Below, piece by piece: positions 1 through 10,434 of a DNA stretch of 64,000 nt. The stretch's first letter is position 1; each line of letters opens with the position of its first letter. The position numbers and the translations under genes were made by a program. The notes beneath the pieces were generated by a model. It searched no databases. It saw only the letters and a program-made list of their open reading frames with translations, and was not told where the DNA came from. The stretch comes from Heterodera schachtii (lineage: Eukaryota; Nematoda; Chromadorea; Rhabditida; Heteroderidae): the NCBI GenBank assembly GCA_023374025.1, contig SIJG01000028.1, forward strand, positions 1,250,040 through 1,314,039, read 5' to 3'.

Positions 1-3000
1 GATTATTTTTAAAACTTTTATCAAAATATAAGTTCAAGCACAATTCTTAAATAATAAAATGAAATACTAAAAGGTAATTCATACAATTTAAATTCATTAA
101 ACGTTTTTAGAGTTTACAATATTCCACAATTGCTTTTACAAAAAATTAGAAATTTAGAGAGAAATAAATATAAAATGTAAATTTCACTAATAAAAAAATG
201 TCAATTGCATATTGAATAAATAATTTTTATGCAATATTTTCAAACTCAAGGCGGGCTAATGGACGCATTTGCTGCATTGGAATCTTATTGCCTGTTGTCC
301 ATCATTTGGTCAAAATTGGGGCTCTGAAACTTGTATATCTGATTGAGTATAAAAAAATATTAATGAACAATAAAATTTAATTTGAAATTAAATAATTAAG
401 CAAAAAAAAAAATTTAAAGAATCAAAAATTGTTAAAATAAATGCTCTATAGTTATCACATATTGAAGTCTTTTATTAATTATTGCTAATTCCTTATAAAC
501 CTAATTTCAATAGATGAGATTTGAGCTGCATTCATCTTTTTGAATTTTCATTTTCAATTTAAATTTTTTTATATTATATGAACTAATTATTTTGTTTATT
601 TGTTCCTTAGAATTAATAGTTACGTTAGCAATCGGACCATCGGCCGAATCAACAATTTCGGTAATAAATTAAATATTAAATATTTATTGGTTAGTTTTTG
701 AATTTTTTATTAAAATTGATTATCTTAAGCATTTTTTTTATTTATCTTCGGTTGATATTTTGTGAAAATAATTAATTTATATTGCTTTTTAATCTTTATA
801 ATTTTTGTTTAACAAACTACCCAATATTTTTTTATTAATATTTTTAAAATTTCATTCATAGCTATGGGCTTTAATGTATCTTAATTTTTCGCTTTAAAGA
901 TTTGAACAAAATATAGATAGGTCTATTTCGTTCATATCCTTTTTTCATTTTTAATGATAAATAAATCGATGCATCATTTATTTAATGTTTCATATAAAGT
1001 AACATAAAATGCATCCTAAATTTAATTTTGAAATATTATTATATTCAAATAATTTATATGGGTCTTCGTTTTTGAATGTTTTTGCAATATTTAATTTATC
1101 GATTGCCCTATTTTATTTAAGGCATTTGTAGCTAAAAACTTCATGAATGCTTATAAAAAGCTTTTTTCTTTTATTTTTACTCTCACAGTTTTGGTCAATA
1201 TTTCAATTCGTAAATTTATAACATATATTTTTTTGTTTCTTTATTTTAATAACTTTTAATAAAAATATTAATTTAAAAATTAAAGCCCCCGTTTAGAATA
1301 AATTTTGAAAAAATGTTAAAATTTACAAAATAAAATTTTCCCCATTCTATTTTCATTAGTTTCTCGAAAACATAAAAAATTAAATCAACTATAAAAATAG
1401 TATTAAAAAAGCAAAATATTTTCATAAACTTTAAGTTATATCTTATATTGTTTATATGAAAAAGAAAAACAAATTATACTAAAATTATGATAATGCGTCA
1501 CATTCTTAAACAAAAATCCAAATTCATATAAAACAACATTTTATATAAAAATATTTGATCCAAAAATTAATTTTGTGTTTAATTTTAGCGAAAAATAAAG
1601 AAAAGGGATACAATGTAAATGCGTTTAGCTTTAATTTTTTTAATTCTTAAAGCCAAATTTATAAAATTGTAATAATTAAACAATATATAAAAAAATATTC
1701 GAAAAACGACAGACAGGTTTTTTGTTTAGTGTAATAATTAAATATTGTAATTTTAATTTGTGTATCACATAAATGACCTGTTTAAAATAGCAAAATTTAA
1801 AATATTTTTAAAAATCTAAAAATTTAAAGGTTAATCATAAAACAAAATAAGCGACCGCCACAATGGCAAATTTATTTTAAAATTAAATTTATTACAAATC
1901 ACACAAAAGTGAAAAATATTTTAAAAACTATTCATGGTTGTGTATTTACTTTTTCGACGTATACGAAAAACGGGTTTGACGCAAAGGATAAAATTAGCCG
2001 AGAAATCCTTCATCATTCGTTGAAATTACAATTTATTAGCCGTAATAAATAAAATGATTATCTCACAAAAATAGATTAAATTTTTCCAAATTACAATATA
2101 AATTATTATGCAACATTCAAATATATAATTAGTAAATGGCATAAATATAAAATAAAACATTGATTTAATCTCCTTGAAAATAATTTAATTATATAAATAG
2201 AAAAAATTTTGTCATATAAAAAGTAAAACAATCGAAATTGGTATAACAAATATCATAATAGCTAAATTTTTTACGAGTAAAAATTTTGAACATGCATATT
2301 AAAACCGGTTTTTTGCTTTTAAAAATCAAATTTACTGTGAACTAATGTATACACAAAAAAAACAATATTTTCTCTTTTTAATAAATAAAAACATTTCAAA
2401 AATTATTATTAAAGAATAGTTTTTTTAAAAAAAACATTAATACATATTAGCATCATAACTTGTCATAGTTAATTTTATTTGTATTTTTATATTTTTTGAA
2501 TTCAATTTTCTGAACGAAATTGTTCATTTGTGTTAAAGGTTTATTTTTATTTATTTTTTGTTCTTTAGAAATTCAATCAATTAATATTTTGCTTAATTAT
2601 TTTTCCTTTATTAAATATTGAACAGTTTTTTAAATAAATCTCGATTAATATCGCGTTTTCATTACTCCTTGCAGGTATCATTTTATGGCATAATAAAAAA
2701 TTGCTTCCCAGCAGCAATTTACATACAAATGCAAAGATGCATTTCTTATAATGCTAATAATCATGAAATCTGTTAGAGATGACGCAGTATGGAAAACCTT
2801 CATCGTGAAAATATTAAATAAAATAATAATGTATCTCTTTATAAAAATATTTAAAATGTATAAAAAAATATCTAAGAAATAAATACAAAAAAGTCGAAAT
2901 TATCTTAAAAATAATTCTTTGTTAATATCAAAAAAGAAAGAAGCCTCAAATTAAAAATATAATGTACCAATTCATAAAGTAATTTTATTTTTAATTTGAA

Positions 3001-5583
3001 TTTAATTGAGCGAATATAATTTTTGTAAAATAAAAAAAATAAAAAAATAGCCGATTCATTTTTCAAGCTTTAAGCCTTAACTCGACAAGTAGTACTTAAT
3101 TTCATGAAAAATTTTTATATATAAGCATTTGTACGTACTTTATATTATTGAGACACTGCGAGTAAGTGTTAAAAGACAAAAAAGTTGCATTGTTAAAGCC
3201 TTCTATAATTCAAAAGTTCTTTTCATATAATTACCGAAAATCGCCATTAAATTTCAAAATGAATGACCAGAATATCGCAACTAAATTTATATAGCCTGCA
3301 TACATTCAAGAACCTATTCTTGATAATTCTTTAAAAAAACAAAAAGAAATAAAAAATAACAAAAACAAAAGCAAAAGCTATATCCTTCGCCATTTCCTTC
3401 GCAGCTTTATCATGTAAATGATGATTATGTTACTAATATCGAGGAAATAATATAGAAAATTAACATGTTGAAAAAAGAATTAATGTAAATTTGCGATTGA
3501 AAACTGGTACAATAAATAAAAAATTAAAAATTATATAAACATATATTAAAATAAAACAATATATAATTTTTATACATATTCTTTAAAAATAATTTTTAAT
3601 ATTTCTAGAAATTTTTATTTTTTATAAATTTATTTGTTAACAATATAAAAAATTCATTATTTAATTGTAATTTATTGGCGAACATGTATAAATTGAAGCG
3701 TAAAATTTTTTATAGAAAAACATTTGTATGTAATTTTAAATTTGTTTTATTTTACAACTATTATATTTTTAATTATTCCTTAGTATTATTCTTTTTTTTA
3801 AATCATTCTATGGCGACCTTATCCAATAAATATTGTACATTTTTCCTCTTCGAGAGCCTTATTTAATAGGTTTGATGATATATTTACTTGACAATTTTTA
3901 CAAAATTACATTTTTTTTATTTAGTTCTTCGTGTGTTTCTCTTGATAAATCGTAGTTTTCTTGGTTTTATCTGGATTGGCCATTCCATTTTTCTTTATTT
4001 TTGTGAAATTTGGTGAAAAGAATTAATTGCCTTTATCTACTTATGTAATCATTGCCAGCAATAATTTTATTATTTTGTATAATTTTTTATTTTTATTTAT
4101 GTTGCATAATATTGTTATATGGATTATTTTGTCTCAATGAATTTCATATCCTCGAGAACATATTACTAGTGGCGTTTGAGATTCCTTCCAGAAAATTTGA
4201 GTCGAGTCTTCTTGCCCGCAGGCATGGTCATCAAATTTGATAGAAAAATTATTTTTATATTGTTTATTATTAGTTAAAAATAGAAAATTTTTAACATTTC
4301 TTAATATTTTATTTTTATACAAAATAATAATGTTTGGTAATATAGTAGACTTAATTAAAAAATATATAAATAGGATTTACAGAAAAAATTAATTATTTTT
4401 ATTTACTTTTAAATTTTATTAATGATTTGCGGTTTTTCGCGAGGATGATATTGGATTTTTAGTTTTATATTTAATTTTTATTAAATTTATCAAACAATTA
4501 TATTGGCATGACTGATCATTAAGACGGTTAATTCTTGAATAAATTGTTTATAAAGTATATTTTACATAACGAATTAGTTTAAAATAAAATTACATAAATT
4601 CTTGTGAAAATTAATGATTTTTTTAAATTTATTATTTTTATAATTCAATATCTATTGTAAGAATAATTCAAATATGATTTGTGCAAACATATAGTTAATA
4701 TTTTCATTTGCTAATAGCTGTTTTATGTATTAGCTTATGATACGCGATTTTCAAGCAAATGCATGCTTTGTTCAAATATTATTATTTTTCATTAATATGT
4801 TCATGTATGAAATGATAATTACATGATTTAGAAACATTTTATTGGATTTTCATAATTTTATTAAATATAGAATAGAAACTATTTTGTTAAATTTATAAAT
4901 ATTCAAATAAATAATTGCATTTTATTTATTTTATTAAATCTAATTAAAAAAAAAACATAATTCGGTGATTGCTCATAAAATTAGCAAAATGCCGATTGCC
5001 CAATTGTTGAAAGATAAATTTCATTGAGATATTTTGTTTTGTTCATAAAATGTATAAATTGTGTTTATAAGGAAATTTTGCTTTTATTGATAATTTAAAT
5101 ATGAATATTTTGCATTATGTATGTAATTAATTTAATTGGGTTTTTTACAACAATTTTTGATTTTAATCTTTTGTCTCTTCTCATATAATATTTATATTTA
5201 AAATGTTATGTTTTAAATTTCCAGTATTTTCATGCAAGTCATCAGTTAATTGTTCAAAATGTTGTATTTATGTAATATAAATTGAACGGATAACATTAAA
5301 ATGAATAATAAAATTATGATCCTCTTTCAAATGATTGCGATATGAAAATTATAAATAATGAAGAAAAAATATTCTAAAGAAAATAAATGCTTGTGAAAGT
5401 GAAACAAATAAACCTTGAATCGTTAAAAATCAACATTATAAATAAACGAAATTTATAAAATATAATAAACAATTAAATTAAATAATAGGTTTTAATCTTT
5501 TTTACAAAAAAAATTCTTCTATTTGAAATTTATTATTTGAGAAAAATAAAGCGTACCCGTCGTGTTGTCTATTTCGTGATGAG
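1..5583. other. AT-rich region without a clear gene
   Basis: Strongly A/T-rich DNA with stops in all frames. The only open frames above 60 codons (near 3675 and 4052) are rich in F, I, Y, K and N and look like chance. A few less AT-rich patches stand out: 245-330, 610-660 (a TTCCTTAG acceptor-like site, about 50 open bases, then GTAATA) and 2670-2830 (after a CCTTGCAG acceptor-like site). These could be isolated or decayed exons, but no chain of exons with matching phases could be built, so none is called a gene. Confidence 0.6.
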
Positions 5584-5766
5584 ACATTTGCGCCGCGCCA
5601 TTTGCGCCGCACAGCAAAAGTGGACACTTGCGCCGCTCAGCAAAGTCGACACTTGCGCCGCGCTATTTGCGCCGCAGACAGTTGCGCCGCGGATATTTGC
5701 GCCGCTCCATTTGCGCCGCGACATTTGCGCCGCCCAGCAAAAATGGACTTTTGCGCCGCGCTGTCA
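5584..5766. repeat. Array of ten TGCGCCGC motifs
   Basis: Ten copies of (T)TGCGCCGC lie within about 180 bp. They are separated by short variable spacers, several containing CAGCAAA or GGACA. The block is sharply GC-rich inside a very AT-rich background. Open frames run through it on the + strand but read as Cys-Ala-Ala, Leu-Arg-Arg or Phe-Ala-Pro repeats and are probably not coding. The spacing is irregular, so this is a cluster of a short motif rather than a clean tandem satellite. Confidence 0.85.
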
Positions 5767-5979
5767 AAAATATTATTTTCATTAAAATTAACCACTATTA
5801 TCAATAAGTTTTAATAAAACTAAAACCAACGGCAAAAATAACTAATTGAAAATTGCAAAAAATTATTAGTCACAAAGATTGACATTCAATTAAAAGAATT
5901 GCTGTTAGAAAACCCAATTATTTTTTTGCTTCAAAAAGAAAAATTCAATTTTTCCATAATTAATTTGCTCAATAAGATA

Positions 5980-6207
5980 CAGTCATGGTCATATGTTTAT
6001 GGCGACTTGCTGCTAACAAACACTTTCCTTAATAATTATTAACCAAGAACAGTATGACAATAAGTGTCATAACATTTTTTGTAGCATTTTTTGTGGGCTT
6101 TCAAATGATACCAATCATTAGTCGAAATGAGAATTTTTTGTCAGATCACTTCTAGACTTTTGGTGGTACACCCCATTTTCGCGTGGTCATATGTTTATGG
6201 CGGAACA
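5980..6207 (+). mobile_element. Tc1/mariner-like left end with two direct repeats
   Basis: A TA dinucleotide at 5978 is followed by CAGTCATGGTCATATG. The 19-bp string TGGTCATATGTTTATGGCG at 5986-6004 recurs exactly at 6184-6202 in the same orientation. A terminus starting CAGT after TA, with an inner repeat about 200 bp away, matches the IR/DR ends of Tc1-like transposons. The matching right end was not found, and an LTR starts only about 50 bp downstream, so the transposon appears to have been interrupted by the Gypsy insertion. No transposase was seen. Confidence 0.55.
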
Positions 6208-6258
6208 TGAAAACTCAATACCAGGTAAGCAGAAAATTCTGAAAAAAGTCCTGCTAAG

Positions 6259-6555
6259 TGTTCGGGTGATGACCCCGAGAGAGACATTTTAATTATTTTA
6301 TTTATGTTATTTTCCTCTCTCTGTCTCCCGCACTATTTCTCTCAATTAATTGTGTCTGTGCTCCCTTTGTTAAGTCAGACACATCTTTCCTCCCCCACTT
6401 TTGACCCCCGCTCATTTCCATCGTTCATTCTGTCTTCTTGTTAAATTCCCACATTTCCTCCAATTGTCCTCCGCTCAAATATTTATTTATTTGTTTTCCA
6501 ATAAATACATTGATTATTTATTGGACTGTTTAGCTCGGTTAGGTAAGACCGAACA
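6259..6555 (+). mobile_element. 5' LTR of a Ty3/Gypsy element
   Basis: The sequence begins TGTTCGG and ends CCGAACA, a perfect 7-bp terminal inverted repeat in the TG...CA form expected of an LTR. AATAAA at 6500-6505 is a plausible polyadenylation signal. A primer binding site starts 2 nt after the end and a gag frame follows. At 297 bp the size is ordinary for a Gypsy LTR. No second copy was found in the window, so neither target-site duplication nor age can be judged. Confidence 0.8.
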
Positions 6556-6557
6556 AT

Positions 6558-6575
6558 TGGCGACGCCCCTCTTCA
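6558..6575 (+). promoter_or_regulatory. tRNA primer binding site
   Basis: TGGCGACGCCCC begins two bases after the LTR end. The TGG pairs with the CCA tail of a tRNA, and the position is canonical for minus-strand priming in Gypsy elements. The tRNA was not identified. Confidence 0.65.
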
Positions 6576-6579
6576 ACTC

Positions 6580-6760
6580 AAGCCGGGTTGGCTGAGCATC
6601 ATCGTCTAAAGCCGAGTCGGCAATCAACAATTTTGAAATTCTAAGGCCGAGTTGGCCATCATCGAATTTCACAAGCCGAGTCGGCCATCAACAAATTTTG
6701 AAATTCTAAAGCCGGGTTGGCTATCATCGAATTTCATAAAGCCGGGCTGGCATTCGTCGA
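6580..6760 (+). repeat. Leader repeats with AAGCCGRGTYGGC core
   Basis: About six copies of an AAGCCGRGTYGGC-like core recur every 28-35 bp between the primer site and the gag ATG. They alternate with AT-rich spacers of the type ATCATCGAATTTC or ATCAACAATTTTGAAATTC. The spacers are similar enough to make this a degenerate leader minisatellite. It may affect RNA structure or packaging, which is inference. Confidence 0.7.
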
Positions 6761-6780
6761 ACAGCAGTAAAGCAAAACTA

Positions 6781-7136
6781 ATGACGCAGCAACAGCAACA
6801 ATTTGAGGACCAACAGAGATTGGTGCAACAACAGTCGCAACAAATTGCGCAGTTGCTGGCAAACCAAAATGCTGCAAACATCGCAGCTGGCCAACAAAAT
6901 CCGCCAAATTCAGTCGTCATTCCTTCACTGCCGGACATTTCGCTGTTCGAAGCGTGTGATGAAAAGAGTCGTGTGAGCGAATGGCTCGACCGATTCAAAT
7001 TCGCCCTCGACTGCGCCGCGCCAACAGCAAGTGATCAAATCAAGGTCAAGTCGCTGATGAACAAGCTGAGCGAGATGGCTTTCAGCGAGTATAGCCGATC
7101 TGTTCTGCCAGCTTCAGTCACAGATTTCGACTTTCC
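6781..7136 (+). pseudogene. gag: Gag N-terminal part of a Gypsy element, truncated
   Basis: The first ATG after the leader repeats is at 6781; the frame is open upstream but without an earlier ATG. The product begins with a Gln-rich helix (residues about 1-35) and continues into a capsid-like region with motifs of the Mag/K02A2.6-type Gypsy gag: a PDISLFE opening, WLDRFKFAL, a KVKSLMNKLS stretch and LPASVTDFDF. Roughly 118 residues remain, against several hundred expected. At 7137 the frame runs into the antisense of a BEL/Pao env gene, so everything after 7136 is unrelated sequence and the gene is a truncated relic. Capsid C-domain and zinc knuckles are missing. A separate Gypsy fragment near 45.3 kb carries a zinc knuckle and protease but cannot be shown to be the same family. 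Confidence 0.7.
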
Positions 7137-10100
7137 GGTGTTCCTCCGCATTACGGCGAATGTTTGCCGTTTCGTACCAGTTTGGCCCGTGGTTTTTCTC
7201 CAACCACGAGCTGAGGCGCCCCGTGAGTTCACGGGGTGATGGTTCCCGTTGGGGAGGAGCATGGGCTCCCCAATTGCCTCGCTGTTCGCCAATTTGGCGA
7301 TTTTGGTCCCTGTTTTCAGGGACAATCGGGAGTGGTGGCTCCCACTCATCGTTGAACCACCAAGGGCCGTTTTGATTTTTGGCCGTGGGTGGCGGAACAG
7401 TGTTGTCTGTTCCGCGGCTCATTGGAGCAGAGAATGGTGGCAATGAAGAATTTTTTAAATTTTCTCCATTTATATACGCCTTTGGCGATCGATTACGGTA
7501 ATCGATTTTTCGGTGGAGGGGTATTGTATTCCCCTCCACTTCCCCGAGTGCAAATTCGGGGTCGGGGATTCTCAAGTCCCCGCATGTATCGGGGAATGAA
7601 TCCCCTTTTCGAGGTCTCCATCCGAAGGATCCTCCGGCCGCCGACAAGAGCATGGCAGCCACGGTGAATTTCGTGACGTTGTCCGGTCGTGGCGCTTGGT
7701 TTACAAGCAACCAAGCGAACGTTCGCCATATTTTGTACACAGGAGAGAAGTGTACGACGAAAATGATGATCACGATGCCGATGATCAAAACAATGAAGAA
7801 GATTAGGCCTGTTTTGAGCCCAAACAAGGCACGAAAGGTGGATGCCCAGTCGAAACTGAAGTCAGCCCAGCCTGAGTTGCTTGCTTCTTCGAGGCTTTCG
7901 GAGACTCGGGCTCCGAATTCTGACTGCTGTCGGAGTGGGATGTAATGGAGTTGTCCCATCAAGGAGAATTTGGTTCTCCCAGCCAAGCACATGACATGGC
8001 AAGCCGTGCTTATTTCGGCTTGTTGGAATGGGAGCACGACAGTGTGGTCCGTTATATTCGGACCACATTTGCTCGTGAAATGCGAACCATCTTCGCATTG
8101 AATGTCGGCCAATGTTTGGCCGATGTCGGTGTGGCACGAGTAAGAGAACTGAGCTCCCGTCGCACATTTATAACAACCAGAGATGTTCTTTGGTGTTATG
8201 GTGCACAAACTCTGGTGCATTTCCATGGACATTCTTAGACTGTCCATTTGAATGTTCAATTGGACCGGACTGTATCCGGTTATGGCGAATATCCGCCTTC
8301 CGATATTCCGCAACTCGTAATGGCGGAATGAGAGCGGAAGTCTCCGCTGAGGGTCTTCCATTAGTCCCTCGAGATTGGCGACGCGACAATGGCATGAGAC
8401 TGTCCCGTCTGTGTGATCGGGAAGACAGCCCGTGCATGCGTCAATTCCCAGAGTACAGTTGAAAGCTTGGGCGGCTTTCAAGTCTGTACAATGGAGAGAG
8501 TCCGTGATTCTCTCACGTACAAGGGCGACATTTCGCCCTTCAATCAGGAAGTCAGCGTTCAATAGGGGAGCCGGTGCTTGGCTCACCCCTATTGTTGAAA
8601 TGCTGATGTTGTGCCATTTGAGCACACGACCTGGAAGAAGCACAGTTTCGACTGTGGCGCTTCTTCCAGTGGTAGAGTCGAGGCGAAGTTGAATGTGGAT
8701 GCCAAACTCCCAAGAGTTGCATCCAACAACTTCGTAGATGGCTGTTGATCGTGGTTTGGCAAACCACTTGTAGAAGAGACAAGAACTGGCGGCGAGGAGA
8801 CATTGGTTTCCCCAAAAGGCCGTGCTGTCGATGCAGAAACTGTTCCCGGGGAACGTTTCTGTCTCCCTCAGCTCTCGGATGGCTGTGGAGGGTCGGACTT
8901 TAGTACAAAAGTCTCCGACACATGAGCCAGCAGACGGGCACCGTTTGCTGGCTAGGGAAGCGATCTCGTATGATCGTTTCCATGCCTTGGTGAAGGCTTG
9001 GCATTCGAGAGAGAGCCCTTTCAAGATCACTTGAAGGGTTCCCAAAATGAGACCATCATCGGTCTTTATTGACAGGACATTCGGTTGTCCTGCCGGGAGA
9101 AGCGCAAGGGTCACGCTTCCCTTGACTTGGCACATTTTTGTTGTGCCGTTGTTGAGACAGCTCTCTGATCGGGCCATTATGGCCACTGTCTCAATTCCCC
9201 CGTGTACAAACGGGAGAAATGCCATGACAAGCATTGTCATTTGGCTAACTCGGCCACTGGCCCAGTTTCTTGTTGCTGGCCTGGGCCGGCGTATTCGTCG
9301 GTGAGGATAGAGGAGGTTTTCCTCCTCCTCACTCAATACCCATGTCTCTTTTAGCGGCTTGAATAAGCGCGCGAACAAGACTGAGAAAATCCAAAAAAGG
9401 ATTTTCAGTCCTGCCATGGCGTATCCCACCATGGAACACATGGTAAAGATGAAGCACAGGAGGCTTAGAGAAAGTCCTCCTGCCAACATTGCTGCAACGA
9501 CAGGCTGACATGTTGGATTCACAAGTTGTGTGAAGCAAAAGTAGCAGTCGATGAGATCGCATTCATCGACTGCCGGGCATGTCGTGTTTGATGTGAAGGT
9601 GTGCTGTGAGTCAGTCCAAAATCTGGCCTCACAGTGATGATTGTTGAGTAGGACTTCGATTGGTAGTTCAAAGTTCAAGGCTTTGATGCCTTGCCGAACT
9701 ATGCAGCTTTCTGCACAGCATATTTCGAACTTTTGGATTTCGGGTGGCACTGTTACGACAATTCCTTTAGTGTAACAAGTGAGGCCACATTCATCACATT
9801 TCCCAATTGGGAAACCACTTGCGAAGGGAAGAGCAAGTGTGAGGATGATCATGGCCACTACTGGAAGCATTTCCAGCAATTTGGCCTTTCTTCTGGTTAC
9901 CATCTGATGTCCCGGCTCTCGAGCGAGCTCGGGTTGGTTTTCGTTTGGCTGTTCGATTGCTTGAACAGCCTCTGTTCTTTGGTTCGTCATTTCAGGACCC
10001 GCTTCCAAAGGGAAGATGCGGTTCACTGGACGAGTAAGGACTGTCTTTCGTGGCATGTCCTTTGGCCTTTTGTTGTTGGTCCCTCGGACAGGGATTTCAA

Positions 10101-10434
10101 CTTTAACACTTCGGATGGCACCAGGCCGTCCGTGTGTTTCGACGATTCGTCCCATGGGCCACTGATTTCGAGGGACGAGGTCCTGAGAGATTAGGACCAC
10201 CATCCCTTCCTTCGGTTCTCCGAAGTTTTGGAGTCGTGGGCCTTTGTGGTCCCACTTGGCTCTTTCTCTGAGTAATGTCAAATACTCAGAGTGCCATTTG
10301 GCCCAGAAGGTGTCGTTGGCTTCCCGAAGTGCTTGAATTCGGGAAGCTAGCCGTTCGTGTGTTGAGGAAATCTGTTCCTCTGAATCAATTGGGTCTGTCG
10401 CGGTTTCCCAATTGATTTGAATCTCTGGTTGCAA
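7114..10434 (-). CDS. env: BEL/Pao pol C-terminus fused to phlebovirus-like env
   Basis: A single open frame of 1106 codons. Residues about 40-170 resemble the DUF5641 module at the C-terminus of BEL/Pao integrases (FWAKWHSEYL, a KW, then RNQWPMGRI). A hydrophobic signal-like stretch at about 190-212 starts a small Cys-rich ectodomain with membrane segments at about 311-355. A second signal-like stretch at about 398-412 precedes a Cys-rich ectodomain resembling Phlebovirus_G2 (class II fusion glycoprotein Gc), ending in a membrane anchor at about 875-893 and a Pro/Asn-rich tail. The arrangement fits envelope-bearing nematode Belpaoviridae; the expected role is membrane fusion. Upstream pol is absent because the frame starts at the palindrome junction (10456/10457). 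The last codons, below 7137, are antisense of an unrelated gag, so the native C-terminus is lost. The frame is otherwise intact. Coding by homology is my recognition, not a search. Confidence 0.75.
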   Translation of the reverse strand: MQPEIQINWETATDPIDSEEQISSTHERLASRIQALREANDTFWAKWHSEYLTLLRERAKWDHKGPRLQNFGEPKEGMVVLISQDLVPRNQWPMGRIVETHGRPGAIRSVKVEIPVRGTNNKRPKDMPRKTVLTRPVNRIFPLEAGPEMTNQRTEAVQAIEQPNENQPELAREPGHQMVTRRKAKLLEMLPVVAMIILTLALPFASGFPIGKCDECGLTCYTKGIVVTVPPEIQKFEICCAESCIVRQGIKALNFELPIEVLLNNHHCEARFWTDSQHTFTSNTTCPAVDECDLIDCYFCFTQLVNPTCQPVVAAMLAGGLSLSLLCFIFTMCSMVGYAMAGLKILFWIFSVLFARLFKPLKETWVLSEEEENLLYPHRRIRRPRPATRNWASGRVSQMTMLVMAFLPFVHGGIETVAIMARSESCLNNGTTKMCQVKGSVTLALLPAGQPNVLSIKTDDGLILGTLQVILKGLSLECQAFTKAWKRSYEIASLASKRCPSAGSCVGDFCTKVRPSTAIRELRETETFPGNSFCIDSTAFWGNQCLLAASSCLFYKWFAKPRSTAIYEVVGCNSWEFGIHIQLRLDSTTGRSATVETVLLPGRVLKWHNISISTIGVSQAPAPLLNADFLIEGRNVALVRERITDSLHCTDLKAAQAFNCTLGIDACTGCLPDHTDGTVSCHCRVANLEGLMEDPQRRLPLSFRHYELRNIGRRIFAITGYSPVQLNIQMDSLRMSMEMHQSLCTITPKNISGCYKCATGAQFSYSCHTDIGQTLADIQCEDGSHFTSKCGPNITDHTVVLPFQQAEISTACHVMCLAGRTKFSLMGQLHYIPLRQQSEFGARVSESLEEASNSGWADFSFDWASTFRALFGLKTGLIFFIVLIIGIVIIIFVVHFSPVYKIWRTFAWLLVNQAPRPDNVTKFTVAAMLLSAAGGSFGWRPRKGDSFPDTCGDLRIPDPEFALGEVEGNTIPLHRKIDYRNRSPKAYINGENLKNSSLPPFSAPMSRGTDNTVPPPTAKNQNGPWWFNDEWEPPLPIVPENRDQNRQIGEQRGNWGAHAPPQREPSPRELTGRLSSWLEKNHGPNWYETANIRRNAEEHRKVEICD
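7137..9413 (-). repeat. Left arm of a 2.3-kb inverted repeat
   Basis: This arm is the reverse complement of 10457-12734. Reading across, three substitutions and one single-base length difference were seen. The inner end is at 9413/10457 and the outer end at 7137/12734. The two arms are separated by 1043 bp (9414-10456) that belong only to the minus-strand copy. Confidence 0.9.

Noticed and set aside
2763..2882. ATG frame starting MKSVRDDAVWKTF
   Set aside because: Short, grading into Ile/Lys-rich sequence; no partner exon or conserved motif could be supported.
3675..4322. Three open frames of about 62 codons
   Set aside because: Low-complexity F/I/K/N/Y content with no splice or composition signal.
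7137..7239. Continuation of the gag frame past 7136
   Set aside because: This stretch is the reverse complement of env sequence; it is junction read-through, not gag.
7160..9304. Many 60-167 codon frames on the + strand opposite the left env copy
   Set aside because: They mirror the long minus-strand env frame and have no domain sense; equivalents appear on the minus strand opposite the right copy.
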